Assembly: GCF_002368115.1 (NCBI RefSeq)
Contig: NZ_AP018316.1
Span: forward strand, 1,652,007 to 1,716,006
Source: Dolichospermum compactum NIES-806
GTDB lineage: Bacteria > Cyanobacteriota > Cyanobacteriia > Cyanobacteriales > Nostocaceae
Length of the DNA stretch: 64,000 nt
Direction: 5' to 3'
Below the pieces are notes generated by a model. It was not told the origin of the DNA. It searched no databases and saw only the letters and a list, made by a program, of their open reading frames with translations. Positions 54,809 to 63,654 of this stretch are shown piece after piece; position 1 is the stretch's first letter, and every line of letters begins with the position of its first letter. The position numbers were made by a program, and so were the translations under genes.

Positions 54809-57388
54809 TTAACCCAAAACGAAATTCACCAACTTACCAGGAACAACAATTACCTTTTTAACTTTCTTCCCTTCAAGATAACGTTGTCCAACCTCCGACT
54901 CCCGCGCATATTTTTCCAACTCAGCTTTATCAGATTGCGAAGGAACTTGAATAGCGCCGCGAGTTTTACCCATAATTTGAATCACCAAAGTAATTTCATC
55001 AGCTATCAAAGCCGCAGGATCAAAACTTGGCCAAGTTTGGGTATGTACAGAATTTTTATTCCCCAACAATTGCCATAATTCATCACCAATATGCGGTGCA
55101 AAAGGCGCTAACATAATCACCAAAATTTGAATCCCTTCTGCGTAAATTGGGGAATTATGACAACCAGCATCAGTCAAGGCATTACTTAACTTCATCAATT
55201 CCGAAATTGCGGTATTGAATTGATATTCATCTACCACATCTTCCGTAATTGCTTGAATCGCAATATGAATGAAGCGACGCAAATCTTTTTCCGCTTTATT
55301 TAACTTCTCCAAATCAGCTTTTTCCTTACAAACTCCTGCAGCAGCATAATCTGTTACCAACCGCCAAACGCGATTTAAAAAGCGGAATTGTCCCTCAACA
55401 TCAGCCTCATCCCATTCCAAATCTTTTTCCGGTGGGGCTTTAAATAAAATGAACATTCGCGCCGTATCAATGCCATATTTATTAATCACATCTTCCGGGG
55501 CGACACCATTGCCTTTTGATTTGGACATGGTAGCATAAAGACGTTGTAAAGGTTCTCCAGTTTGCGGATCTACAGGATTATTAGCATCAACTAAATGAGA
55601 AGGAATCCATTTATCCTTACCACCTTTATTCGGGTTCATGTAAGTTAAACCCTGTACCATTCCCTGAGTTAATAACTTTTGAAATGGTTCATCAAAGTTA
55701 AATAAACCTCTGTCTCTTAATACCTTAGTGAAGAAACGCGAATACAATAAATGTAAAATTGCGTGTTCAATTCCCCCTACATATTGATCTACAGGCATCC
55801 AATCATTTACTTTACCAGAATCAAAAATCTTTTCTTCATTCTTTGCATCTGGGTAACGTAAGAAATACCACGAAGAATCAATAAAAGTATCCATCGTATC
55901 GGTTTCCCGTTTTGCAGGAGTACCGCAAGTTGGACAGGTCACATTTACCCAACTTTCCAATTGTGCTAAAGGTGAACCACCACGTCCACTTAATTCAATA
56001 TCCTCCGGTAATTGTACAGGTAAATCTTTGTCGGGGACAGGCACAATTCCACATTCAGGACAATGAATAACAGGGATAGGTGCGCCCCAATAACGTTGTC
56101 GAGAAATCAACCAATCTCTGAGGCGATATTGTACTCTTAATTTACCAAAATCGTGTTTTTCTGCAAATTCGATAATTGCTTTTTTCGCATCTACAGAATT
56201 CATGCCATTGAAGTCACCAGAATTAACTAAAATTCCTGCCTCTGTGTATGCTGATTTTAAAGTTTCTTCTGCACCAATTTCCGGGACAATTACCACTTTA
56301 ATAGCTAAATTCTGTTCTTTGGCAAATTTGAAATCTCGGATATCATGTGCTGGTACACCCATTACCGCACCTGTACCATATTCATAGAGAACATAATCTG
56401 CAATCCATACGGGTACTTCTTCCCCAGTGAAAGGATTAATTACTTTCCCCCCGGTAGGAATACCCCGTTTTGGTTTGTCTTCTGCGGTTCTTTCCAACTC
56501 GCTTTGGTTGCTGACTTCCTTAATAAAGGCTTCTACCGCTGCTTTTTGTTCTGAAGTTGTCACCACTTGAGTTAAAGGGTGTTCTGGGGCTAATACGACG
56601 TAACTCACACCATAAATGGTATCGGGACGGGTAGTATAAACGCCGATTTTTTCTTCTGCACCAACAATAGGAAATTCTAAATATGCACCTGTGGATTTTC
56701 CTATCCAGTTGGCTTGCATTAATTTAACTCGTTCTGGCCAACCTGTGAGTTTATCTAAGTCATTTAATAATTCTTCGGCATAGTCGGTAATCTTGAAAAA
56801 CCATTGACGCAGTAATTTACGTTCTACTATTGCCCCACTGCGCCAAGAACGTCCTTCATTATCAACTTGTTCGTTTGCCAATACAGTTTGGTCAATGGGA
56901 TCCCAGTTAACTGCGGCTTCTCTTTGGTAAGCTAAACCTGCTTGTAAAAATTGCAGAAAAATCCATTGCGTCCATTTGTAATAATCTGGGGAACAGGTAG
57001 CAAGTTCAGTTTCCCAATCTAAGGATAAACCCAGACATTGTAATTGTTGCCGCATTTGGGCAATATTTTGATATGTCCATTTGGCAGGGGGTACACCTCT
57101 ATCAATGGCGGCGTTTTCCGCGGGTAGTCCGAAAGCATCCCAACCCATTGGATGTAATACCCGATACCCTTGCATCCGTTTGAGGCGAGCAATCACATCT
57201 GTAATTGTATAGTTACGAACGTGACCCATGTGCAGGCTTCCAGATGGGTATGGGAACATGGAAAGCGCGTAGAATTTTGGCTGATTTTGATCTTGCGGTG
57301 TTTTATCTAAGCCAAGTTCTAACCATGTTTTTTGCCATTTTTCCTCAATTGCGGCTGGTTGGTATGATGTTTTTTGAGGGGACTCCAC
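54809..57388 (-). CDS. leuS: Leucyl-tRNA synthetase
   Basis: The class I synthetase has the HIGH signature as HMGH (53-56) in GSLHMGHVRNYTITDVIAR, the editing (CP1) domain with TTRPDTIYGVSYVVLAPEHP and GTGAVMGVPAHDIRDF, the zinc-type insert CPECGIVPVPDKDLPV and CPTCGTP, and the KMSKS loop as ATMSKSKGNG. Length 859 is normal. A family A element lies 100 bases upstream of the gene. Confidence 0.97.
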   Translation of the reverse strand: MESPQKTSYQPAAIEEKWQKTWLELGLDKTPQDQNQPKFYALSMFPYPSGSLHMGHVRNYTITDVIARLKRMQGYRVLHPMGWDAFGLPAENAAIDRGVPPAKWTYQNIAQMRQQLQCLGLSLDWETELATCSPDYYKWTQWIFLQFLQAGLAYQREAAVNWDPIDQTVLANEQVDNEGRSWRSGAIVERKLLRQWFFKITDYAEELLNDLDKLTGWPERVKLMQANWIGKSTGAYLEFPIVGAEEKIGVYTTRPDTIYGVSYVVLAPEHPLTQVVTTSEQKAAVEAFIKEVSNQSELERTAEDKPKRGIPTGGKVINPFTGEEVPVWIADYVLYEYGTGAVMGVPAHDIRDFKFAKEQNLAIKVVIVPEIGAEETLKSAYTEAGILVNSGDFNGMNSVDAKKAIIEFAEKHDFGKLRVQYRLRDWLISRQRYWGAPIPVIHCPECGIVPVPDKDLPVQLPEDIELSGRGGSPLAQLESWVNVTCPTCGTPAKRETDTMDTFIDSSWYFLRYPDAKNEEKIFDSGKVNDWMPVDQYVGGIEHAILHLLYSRFFTKVLRDRGLFNFDEPFQKLLTQGMVQGLTYMNPNKGGKDKWIPSHLVDANNPVDPQTGEPLQRLYATMSKSKGNGVAPEDVINKYGIDTARMFILFKAPPEKDLEWDEADVEGQFRFLNRVWRLVTDYAAAGVCKEKADLEKLNKAEKDLRRFIHIAIQAITEDVVDEYQFNTAISELMKLSNALTDAGCHNSPIYAEGIQILVIMLAPFAPHIGDELWQLLGNKNSVHTQTWPSFDPAALIADEITLVIQIMGKTRGAIQVPSQSDKAELEKYARESEVGQRYLEGKKVKKVIVVPGKLVNFVLG

Positions 57389-57490
57389 AACTAAAACTCC
57401 TAATGCTTTTACCTAATTTCGCTATTGTGGCATAATCTCGACTGCCTCCGAAGGTATTGTGCCTATAAATTATATGTTCCGCAAAAATTC

Positions 57491-57691
57491 TCGGACTTAT
57501 GCACGCTCACTAACCTGCCATGATATGAATGAACGAAATTGCGTCGTTTTCGGTTTTGGGAATCACCTATTGAGTAAGGTGCGTCAGATAGAGAAACTCT
57601 GTTTTTTATCAAATTATTGGGTCTGACGCACCCTACAAGAAATAAAATCCACGTCACATAGTTAAGAAATTTTGTCAATGCGTAAGTCCTA
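57491..57691. mobile_element. Family A MITE-like element, copy A2
   Basis: The ends are TCGGACTTATGCA and TGCGTAAGTCCTA, and AATTC flanks both sides (57486-57490 and 57692-57696), a 5-bp target duplication. At 201 bases it is the undivided form and supplies the empty site for the B1 insertion in A1. The inner hairpin is AGGTGCGTCAGATAGAG and GTCTGACGCACCCT. Confidence 0.9.
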
Positions 57692-57713
57692 AATTCGTTC
57701 TCAGGCAGGTTCT

Positions 57714-57926
57714 TTAACTAATGCGCTTTTTACAGAACTGGTGTTGAATCCCTTGAGGGTTGCTAATGAATACTTGTGGTTTAAAAAGTGGACTGATTCT
57801 TAAGGTGAAAGTATCACCATAGTTTTTGGCGCATTCTTCCAAATATCCCAAAGGATTTTTCAACCATTGGAATGTTTGTATCCAAGGGTGAGTGTTTGGT
57901 CTATTAGGTAGTTTAAAATTAGACAT
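57714..57926 (-). pseudogene. Cytochrome P450 N-terminal remnant
   Basis: The 70-residue frame reads LPNRPNTHPWIQTFQWLKNP, then LGYLEECAKNYGDTFTLRI and PQVFISNPQGIQ, the usual first 60 residues of bacterial and cyanobacterial P450s. The heme-binding Cys region and everything between are absent. The break lies about 20 bases from element A2, so insertion and deletion there may have removed the rest. Confidence 0.82.
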
Positions 57927-57980
57927 TTTGATAATTTTCCTATGGTTATAGATAATTCACAAAAATTGACGGGGATGAGA

Positions 57981-58769
57981 TTACGATTCTAATTTATAAA
58001 TCGTCTTGATTGTTAATTCCTGGACATTATTAAACACTATTTTTGCTCCAGCTTGTATCAGTTTTTGTGTATAAGCTTCACTAACTGCTGTTGTTTCTTG
58101 AACGTGGGGAGGTAATACTCCAACCCCCAACCAAGTTCGAGAATTATCTATGGCTTTGGCTTTTTCTACAGTGTGCATATCTGCTACAGTATCACCTACA
58201 TAGACAACGGGTTGTTTTTGATGATTACCATTTTCTAAGATGTTAATAGTTGCAAAAAGTCCGGTAGGGTCTGGTTTACCGGGTGCGTCTTCCATAGCAA
58301 TTAGGATAGGAGATTGTAAACCTAAGCGTTTTTCTAAAACGTAGTTAGCACTCAAGCGAGTAGCACCACTAAAAAAACCCCAAGCAATACCAGATTGCCT
58401 GAGTTCTTGAAAATAACTAGGTTGTGCTAATAAAGGTTCATTACAAATGTAGCCGTTCCAATTTTCGGAGTCTGTACCGCGATAGCGGCTTTGAAAATAA
58501 GTGACAATATTTTCATAATCTAATTGGAGTTGTTCTCGCTGCTGTCCTTGATTGACAAAATGGCGGTAAATTAATTCTTGGGAGGCTTCCCAATCGTTAT
58601 TCCAAATTCCTTCTGATTTGAGGTTATCAATGTCTGTGGGTGTGGGACGATAGGCTTGGGAGGTAAAATGTTCGACTGTATCGGATATGGCGCGACGATA
58701 GGAGCCGCTAACATCACGGATAACCCCATCTATATCAAATACAACTATTGCTCTTGTGTTTGCGGTCAT
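57981..58769 (-). CDS. HAD-type hydrolase (TIGR01548 family)
   Basis: The HAD nucleophile motif is VVFDIDGVIRDVSGSY near residue 10. Motif II Ser/Thr is in WGFFSGATR, motif III Lys in DAPGKPDPTGLF, and motif IV in VVYVGDTVADMHTV. The family is found in cyanobacteria and archaea near amino-acid or histidinol genes in some cases. The substrate is unknown. Confidence 0.87.
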   Translation of the reverse strand: MTANTRAIVVFDIDGVIRDVSGSYRRAISDTVEHFTSQAYRPTPTDIDNLKSEGIWNNDWEASQELIYRHFVNQGQQREQLQLDYENIVTYFQSRYRGTDSENWNGYICNEPLLAQPSYFQELRQSGIAWGFFSGATRLSANYVLEKRLGLQSPILIAMEDAPGKPDPTGLFATINILENGNHQKQPVVYVGDTVADMHTVEKAKAIDNSRTWLGVGVLPPHVQETTAVSEAYTQKLIQAGAKIVFNNVQELTIKTIYKLES

Positions 58770-58854
58770 GACAGAAACTAGAAAAGGAGGATATATAAAA
58801 TTCTATAGTAATTCTATGTGATTTTTTAATTAGCATTGTGCCTAAAAATAAAAC

Positions 58855-59190
58855 ATGGTAACTATCGTTGTTCTGATTAACATCTTTATTTCTATTTTGC
58901 TCTTTTATTTAGCTGAAAAATTACGAAAAGCAAAAAATACTCTAGCATTGATAACAGATATATTTAATCAATATGAATATGCTAGTTATGCAGCTTTACA
59001 TAGGTTACCAGATAATATTTATTTAGCTAGAGAAAAGATTGGAAATTTCCATTTAGAGAACCAACTTTTTAAACAAAAAATCCAACAATTTCGGCAAATT
59101 ATCAGTCTCATTGTCCTGGTTAGGCAAATTTCTCAAGGATCGTTCTCGGTTCCATATCTAAATTTGAAAAATCCGAGTAAACTAGGATAA
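58855..59190 (+). CDS. Hypothetical single-helix membrane protein
   Basis: An N-terminal helix (VTIVVLINIFISILLFYLAE, residues 2-21) is followed by a basic helical region (KLRKAKNTLALITDIFNQYE and KIGNFHLENQLFKQKIQQFR). It precedes rpoZ by 20 bases and is probably co-transcribed with it. No family is recognised. Confidence 0.65.
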   Translation: MVTIVVLINIFISILLFYLAEKLRKAKNTLALITDIFNQYEYASYAALHRLPDNIYLAREKIGNFHLENQLFKQKIQQFRQIISLIVLVRQISQGSFSVPYLNLKNPSKLG

Positions 59191-59210
59191 AATCTCCAGA
59201 GTCATCAATT

Positions 59211-59447
59211 ATGCTTAAGCGTTCCAAGTTCGAGACAACTCAGTCTCAAATCATGCACCGTGCAGAGGAATTAATTAGTGCTGCGTCAAACCGCTACCGC
59301 ATTACTGTACAGGTGGCAAATCGTGCTAAACGGCGACGTTATGAGGATTTTGAAAATAACGAAGATTCAATCATGAAGCCTGTACTCAGAGCAATTATTG
59401 AAATGTCTGATGAATTAAATCAGCCAGAAATTATCGGTGAATTGTAA
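59211..59447 (+). CDS. rpoZ: RNA polymerase omega subunit
   Basis: The 78-residue protein assists assembly of the polymerase beta-prime subunit. The cyanobacterial pattern is clear: IMHRAEELISAASNRYRIT, then VQVANRAKRRRYEDFEN and MKPVLRAIIEMSDEL. It lacks the longer C-terminus of proteobacterial omega, as is normal for cyanobacteria. Confidence 0.93.
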   Translation: MLKRSKFETTQSQIMHRAEELISAASNRYRITVQVANRAKRRRYEDFENNEDSIMKPVLRAIIEMSDELNQPEIIGEL

Positions 59448-59640
59448 TTTAAGGAGTCAGGAGTCAGAATATTTGTTCGCTTCAGGAATATAGAGAGGCA
59501 AGTTTTTCAATAAATTATCAAGCTTTACTCGAAAACCCTGATTATGACTGAATTTTGTATTCTGTATTCTTACTTTATACTTTAAAAGTATTCGGCGACT
59601 TCTAGTCGCCCTACTTCTAAATTTGGCGGTATTTTGGATA

Positions 59641-60147
59641 ATGCAAATGAAACAGCAAAAACTTTTGAGAGGGGAATTTTTTTCACTATTTATCATTACA
59701 TTAATGACGGTGATAATAGTGGTTTTGGGAATAGGAAATACTAATTTATTGCATATTGCACCAGCAGCCGCGCAAATATTTACTTCTAGCGATGTTTGGC
59801 AAAAGGTATATCAACAGATTCCTGATTTTCCCCAAGAAAATCAATATGTTAGTAAAAGAAATGGAAAAACTGTGGCTACAAATACTTTGGCTAGTCGCCT
59901 AATTCGCTATCATATTTATAATAAGGGTAGATCCCCGATTTATCGCCTGGATTGGAAACTGACTTTGGCTGATTATTTAGATGCTAATGAGACTATATAT
60001 GTTGATAGTTATCCAGGTAATGATATTTTAAAGCAAAATCCTTTAGTTGGCGATCGCATGGCAATTAGTAAACTTACTCGTCTTCAAAGAAACAACCTTG
60101 TCCAAGTTTTAGTCAATATTTTTAGTCCCCCTGTTGAAAAGAGGTAA
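59641..60147 (+). CDS. Hypothetical exported protein
   Basis: A signal-anchor region (FFSLFIITLMTVIIVVLGIG) ends at about residue 44 with APAAAQIF, a plausible signal peptidase site. The mature part (about 130 residues) contains DVWQKVYQQIPDFPQENQYV, YNKGRSPIYRLDWKLTLADY and NPLVGDRMAI. I prefer the internal ATG at 59641 or 59647 to 59623. No family name comes to mind. It is followed 11 bases later by another small gene. Confidence 0.65.
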   Translation: MQMKQQKLLRGEFFSLFIITLMTVIIVVLGIGNTNLLHIAPAAAQIFTSSDVWQKVYQQIPDFPQENQYVSKRNGKTVATNTLASRLIRYHIYNKGRSPIYRLDWKLTLADYLDANETIYVDSYPGNDILKQNPLVGDRMAISKLTRLQRNNLVQVLVNIFSPPVEKR

Positions 60148-60158
60148 ATCTACCAGAT

Positions 60159-60521
60159 ATGGCGGATAAAAACTTAGAGGATATAATTGTCAAAATTGCG
60201 AAAAAGGTCATTAAAAAAGAGCTTAAAAATGGCAATCAGGAGAATCTACCAATTATTTCTCCTGAATCTCATCCTGGATTAAATAATTGGCAAAATCCAG
60301 GGACTACAGAGGAAGTTATTGATGATATCCAGATTATCCCTTACACTAGATTACCTGATCAAGAAGATATAGAACTTGAGCGTAAATTACGAGAACTGAA
60401 GTTTAAACAGGAGTTGAGAAAAGATTGGATTTCTTTTTTAGTGAAAGATGTCATTGTCTATTCTACAACTATGATTTTTATTTTGGTACTTATTGGCTTT
60501 TATCTATTTCGGATTAATTAA
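60159..60521 (+). CDS. Hypothetical tail-anchored membrane protein
   Basis: The 120 residues are charged at the N-terminus (EDIIVKIAKKVIKKELKNGN) and end in one hydrophobic helix (VIVYSTTMIFILVLIGFYLF). It lies 11 bases after the exported protein gene, so the two probably share a transcript. No family is recognised. Confidence 0.6.
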   Translation: MADKNLEDIIVKIAKKVIKKELKNGNQENLPIISPESHPGLNNWQNPGTTEEVIDDIQIIPYTRLPDQEDIELERKLRELKFKQELRKDWISFLVKDVIVYSTTMIFILVLIGFYLFRIN

Positions 60522-60676
60522 CTGTCAATATACACTAAATGCAAATGTATATGTATATGGCATTTTTTAATTCAGTGACATACAAGAACCCCTCCCCGCA
60601 AGCGAGGAGGGGGCTATAATATGCTTGCAAACCAGTTTTACTCCTGACTCCTGAGTTCTGAATTCTACTGTATTAT

Positions 60677-60790
60677 GGCGTTGCTGATTAAGGGTATGAA
60701 TTTTAGTCTCACGCAAAGGCGCAAAGACGCACTGAGGTTTGAGTTTTAAAGATTCAATTTGGGAATTTCATACCTCAATTCAGCAACGCC
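60677..60790. mobile_element. Family D MITE-like element, copy D1, with 9-bp target duplication
   Basis: The ends are GGCGTTGCTGATTA and the complement of GGCGTTGCTGAATTGAGG, matching in the first 11 bases. CTGTATTAT is repeated exactly on both sides (60668-60676 and 60791-60799). The 114-base element has no coding capacity. It shows D2 without the B insertion. Confidence 0.92.
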
Positions 60791-60805
60791 CTGTATTATT
60801 ATTGA

Positions 60806-61711
60806 TTATTCATTACTGATCGTTGATTCTAATGGAACTACTGCAGCAGGTAAATGTTGATCCATCCAATTAACTAAATCAGTGATTACTTGAAGATAAT
60901 TAATATCGTAGTGTAAATCATGATAACCTCCAGGATATTCAATTCTTAATTTATCTGGATAGATAACATTTTGATAAAATATTTCACTTCCTGCTGGCAA
61001 GGCAATTCTATCCGCACCACCATGTAAAATTAACAATGGTACTTGCCATTTTTTCGCATGATTATGAATCCAATCTACTGTAGCAAAAAACTCCGTAGAT
61101 AACCTAGCAGTAGCGAGAGTATGGCGTAATTTATCTTGAGTATAGGAATCTAAGATTTTCTGATCTCGTGAACCTGCGCGGACATCCAAGCCAATATTCA
61201 AGGAAAAACGGGGCCACACCTGGGACAATAATTTACCTAAAACGACGCGACTCAGAGGTACTCCCACTTTACCAATGCTGGGTGCAAAAGCAATCACACC
61301 TGACAACGCAGATTTATCTTGCACATAACGAAGAGTGTAATCTAAGGCAATTACTCCCCCCATGCTATGTCCTAATAGAAAAATTGGGCATCCTGGTTGT
61401 TGTTGTTGAATTAAATTGAGGAAAGTTTGTAAGTCATCACGAAATTCAGCCCAGGTATTAATGTAACCTCTTTGACCAGATGAACGCCCGTGACCACGTA
61501 AATCACAACCATAGATAGCATATTCTTTTGGTATTAAATGGTCAACTATCGTCTTGTAAAGTCCGCTGTGTCCTCCGAGTCCATGAACTATGACTAAGAT
61601 TCCCTTAATTTCACCTCCAGGATGCCAACTTTGGTAATACAAATCAAGCCCACCCACACCTGAAAATTTTCCCTCTTTACGAGATGCGATCGCATTGCTA
61701 TGGTAAATCAT
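60806..61711 (-). CDS. Alpha/beta hydrolase, monoacylglycerol-lipase-like
   Basis: The 301-residue protein has the serine hydrolase triad: Ser in FLLGHSMGGVIALDY, Asp in LILHGGADRIALP and His in EYPGGYHDLHYD. GHGRSSGQRGYI and DDLQTFL are typical of lysophospholipase/monoacylglycerol lipase members. No signal peptide is seen, so it should be cytoplasmic. Confidence 0.88.
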   Translation of the reverse strand: MIYHSNAIASRKEGKFSGVGGLDLYYQSWHPGGEIKGILVIVHGLGGHSGLYKTIVDHLIPKEYAIYGCDLRGHGRSSGQRGYINTWAEFRDDLQTFLNLIQQQQPGCPIFLLGHSMGGVIALDYTLRYVQDKSALSGVIAFAPSIGKVGVPLSRVVLGKLLSQVWPRFSLNIGLDVRAGSRDQKILDSYTQDKLRHTLATARLSTEFFATVDWIHNHAKKWQVPLLILHGGADRIALPAGSEIFYQNVIYPDKLRIEYPGGYHDLHYDINYLQVITDLVNWMDQHLPAAVVPLESTISNE

Positions 61712-62091
61712 AGAGTTAATTTTTTACGTTCCTATCTAGTAAGCTACTAGCTTATTAACGTACATTGTAGAGAAATTTGCTTCTAACTGTAGGAATAAAT
61801 ACAGATAATTTTCCTAAAAAAAATCATGTTATCAAAATAACCAGAATAATTAATATAGATCCCCGACTTCTTTAAGAAATCGGGAATCTGGATATGTTCA
61901 GTGACTTACATAACAATATTTTATATTGGCATAGATTACTATTAAACATTTAGTTATTGCCCACACCAATTCTTAATGCAGCTTCACAAAATTACCACAT
62001 TAAGCCTTTTCCTCTGAAGAAGTTAGTTTGATAAGGCTGAGATTAAATTGGCATCAATCAATAAAAAAACAACTAACAAAACTGACAAATT
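61712..62091. other. Divergent intergenic region with hairpin repeat
   Basis: The region must carry the promoters of the hydrolase and the HlyD genes. A 33-base hairpin at 61857-61889 (AGATCCCCGACTTCTT paired with AAGAAATCGGGAATCT, 14 of 16 pairs) is of a type found repeatedly in cyanobacteria. No gene is seen. Confidence 0.5.
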
Positions 62092-63588
62092 ATGAAATTT
62101 TCCCTAGCTGCAAATGCTGTGCAAGCGCGTCAAACAAAAGAAAGATTTGCGAAACCAGAAGAACAATTATCCTATGAATTGGGCAAAGCTGTCCAGGAAC
62201 TACCACCACTTTATACAAGATTATTAGCAGGAACAATTAGTTTTATCATCTTTGGGACAATTTCCTGGGCGCATTTTTCAGAAATTGATGAAGTCGCTAC
62301 AGCAACAGGAGAATTAATTGCTTCTACCCAAGTTAGACCGGTGACAGCCTTGGGTAATGGTTCTATTTTAGCAGTGAAGGTGAAAGAAGGCGATCGCGTC
62401 ACCAAAGATCAAATTCTCATTCAACGTGATCCCAATTTTCAACAAACAGATGTCAACCGTCTAGCCAAATCTAGTAAATTAATTGAAGATGATTTACAAC
62501 GATTACAAGCTGAACGTTCTGGAGGCAAAACCGCGGGAACAATCCTTCAAGATGAACTTTTAAACTCGCGGTTATCAGACTATAAAGCCAAACAAGCAGC
62601 AGTAGCAGCAGAAGCCAAACGTCAACAATCCATTCTCAATCAAGCCAAAGTCCGTTTGAGTCGCTTACAGGAAAATTTAGCCAATGCAAAAATCAGTTTT
62701 ACCAATGTGCAAAAAAACTTAGAGAATGTCAAAAGTCTACGTTCTATGTTAGATAATAATTTATCTATTGCTAAACAACGGGAAGAAAATCTTCGTACCT
62801 TAGTTGAACCAGGTGCTTTAACCAGAGTTGATTATTTAGATGCTAAAGAAAGATTAAATCGTGCCAATGCAGATATTGTTAGAAATACCGATGAAGTTAC
62901 CAAAAATCAAAATAATTTAACAGAAGCAAAAGATAAAATTGCCTCTTTAGAAAAAGACGTTGCTGCTCAATTTCAAGAAATAAATCAAGCAGAACAGGCT
63001 TATCAAACAGTCCGAAATCAAAACATCCGGTTAACCTCAGAACGTCAAAGTGAAATTCTCACCCAAATCAATAAACGCAAAGAAGAATTAGCTACCGTTG
63101 CCGGTCAATTAGAACAAGCCAAACAACAAAAAGACGGAGAAACTATTAAAGCCCCCGTTGCTGGCACAATTTACAAAATTAAAGCTACCAAAGGTCCAGT
63201 CCAATCTGGAGAAGAACTACTATCAATTTTACCAGAAGGGGAAGAAATGCTCTTAGAAGTAAAGGTTCTTAACCGTGATATTGGTTTTATTAATCAGGGA
63301 ATGAAAGCAAAGGTCAAAATCGCCACTTTCCCGTTTCAAGAATTTGGTGTAGTTGACGGTGAAGTATTACAAATCAGTCCCAATGCCATAATTGATAAAG
63401 ACTTAGGTTTGGTTTTTCCCACCAGAATTAAATTAAGTAAACATTCTTTAAATGTCCGCGGACAAGACGTAGAATTTAATCCAGGAATGGCGGCTAATGC
63501 CGAAATAGTCACTCGCAAAAAGTCAGTTTTAACATTCATTATTGAACCGATTACTCGACGTTTTAGCGAGGCATTTTCTGTCAGATAA
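62092..63588 (+). CDS. HlyD family membrane-fusion (adaptor) protein
   Basis: The protein links an inner-membrane ABC exporter to an outer-membrane channel in type I secretion. A membrane helix lies at about 45-62 (AGTISFIIFGTISWAHF). The split barrel-sandwich/lipoyl halves are ILAVKVKEGDRVTKDQILIQ and IKAPVAGTIYKIKAT, and a long coiled coil (about 130-350) lies between them. The C-terminal beta-barrel follows. The cognate ABC transporter gene is not in the window. Length 498 is normal. Confidence 0.9.
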   Translation: MKFSLAANAVQARQTKERFAKPEEQLSYELGKAVQELPPLYTRLLAGTISFIIFGTISWAHFSEIDEVATATGELIASTQVRPVTALGNGSILAVKVKEGDRVTKDQILIQRDPNFQQTDVNRLAKSSKLIEDDLQRLQAERSGGKTAGTILQDELLNSRLSDYKAKQAAVAAEAKRQQSILNQAKVRLSRLQENLANAKISFTNVQKNLENVKSLRSMLDNNLSIAKQREENLRTLVEPGALTRVDYLDAKERLNRANADIVRNTDEVTKNQNNLTEAKDKIASLEKDVAAQFQEINQAEQAYQTVRNQNIRLTSERQSEILTQINKRKEELATVAGQLEQAKQQKDGETIKAPVAGTIYKIKATKGPVQSGEELLSILPEGEEMLLEVKVLNRDIGFINQGMKAKVKIATFPFQEFGVVDGEVLQISPNAIIDKDLGLVFPTRIKLSKHSLNVRGQDVEFNPGMAANAEIVTRKKSVLTFIIEPITRRFSEAFSVR

Positions 63589-63654
63589 AAGTCACAGATT
63601 CAGGATGTAGGGGCGCAGGTCCTGCGCCCAGTCAGGAACGAGTCTCAAAACAAT

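Noticed and set aside
54592..55078. Two plus-strand frames before and over the leuS end
   Set aside because: One runs over an intergenic repeat and the other is antisense to leuS; neither looks like protein.
57205..57678. Short frames around the leuS start and element A2
   Set aside because: They are antisense to leuS or lie within the inverted-repeat element.
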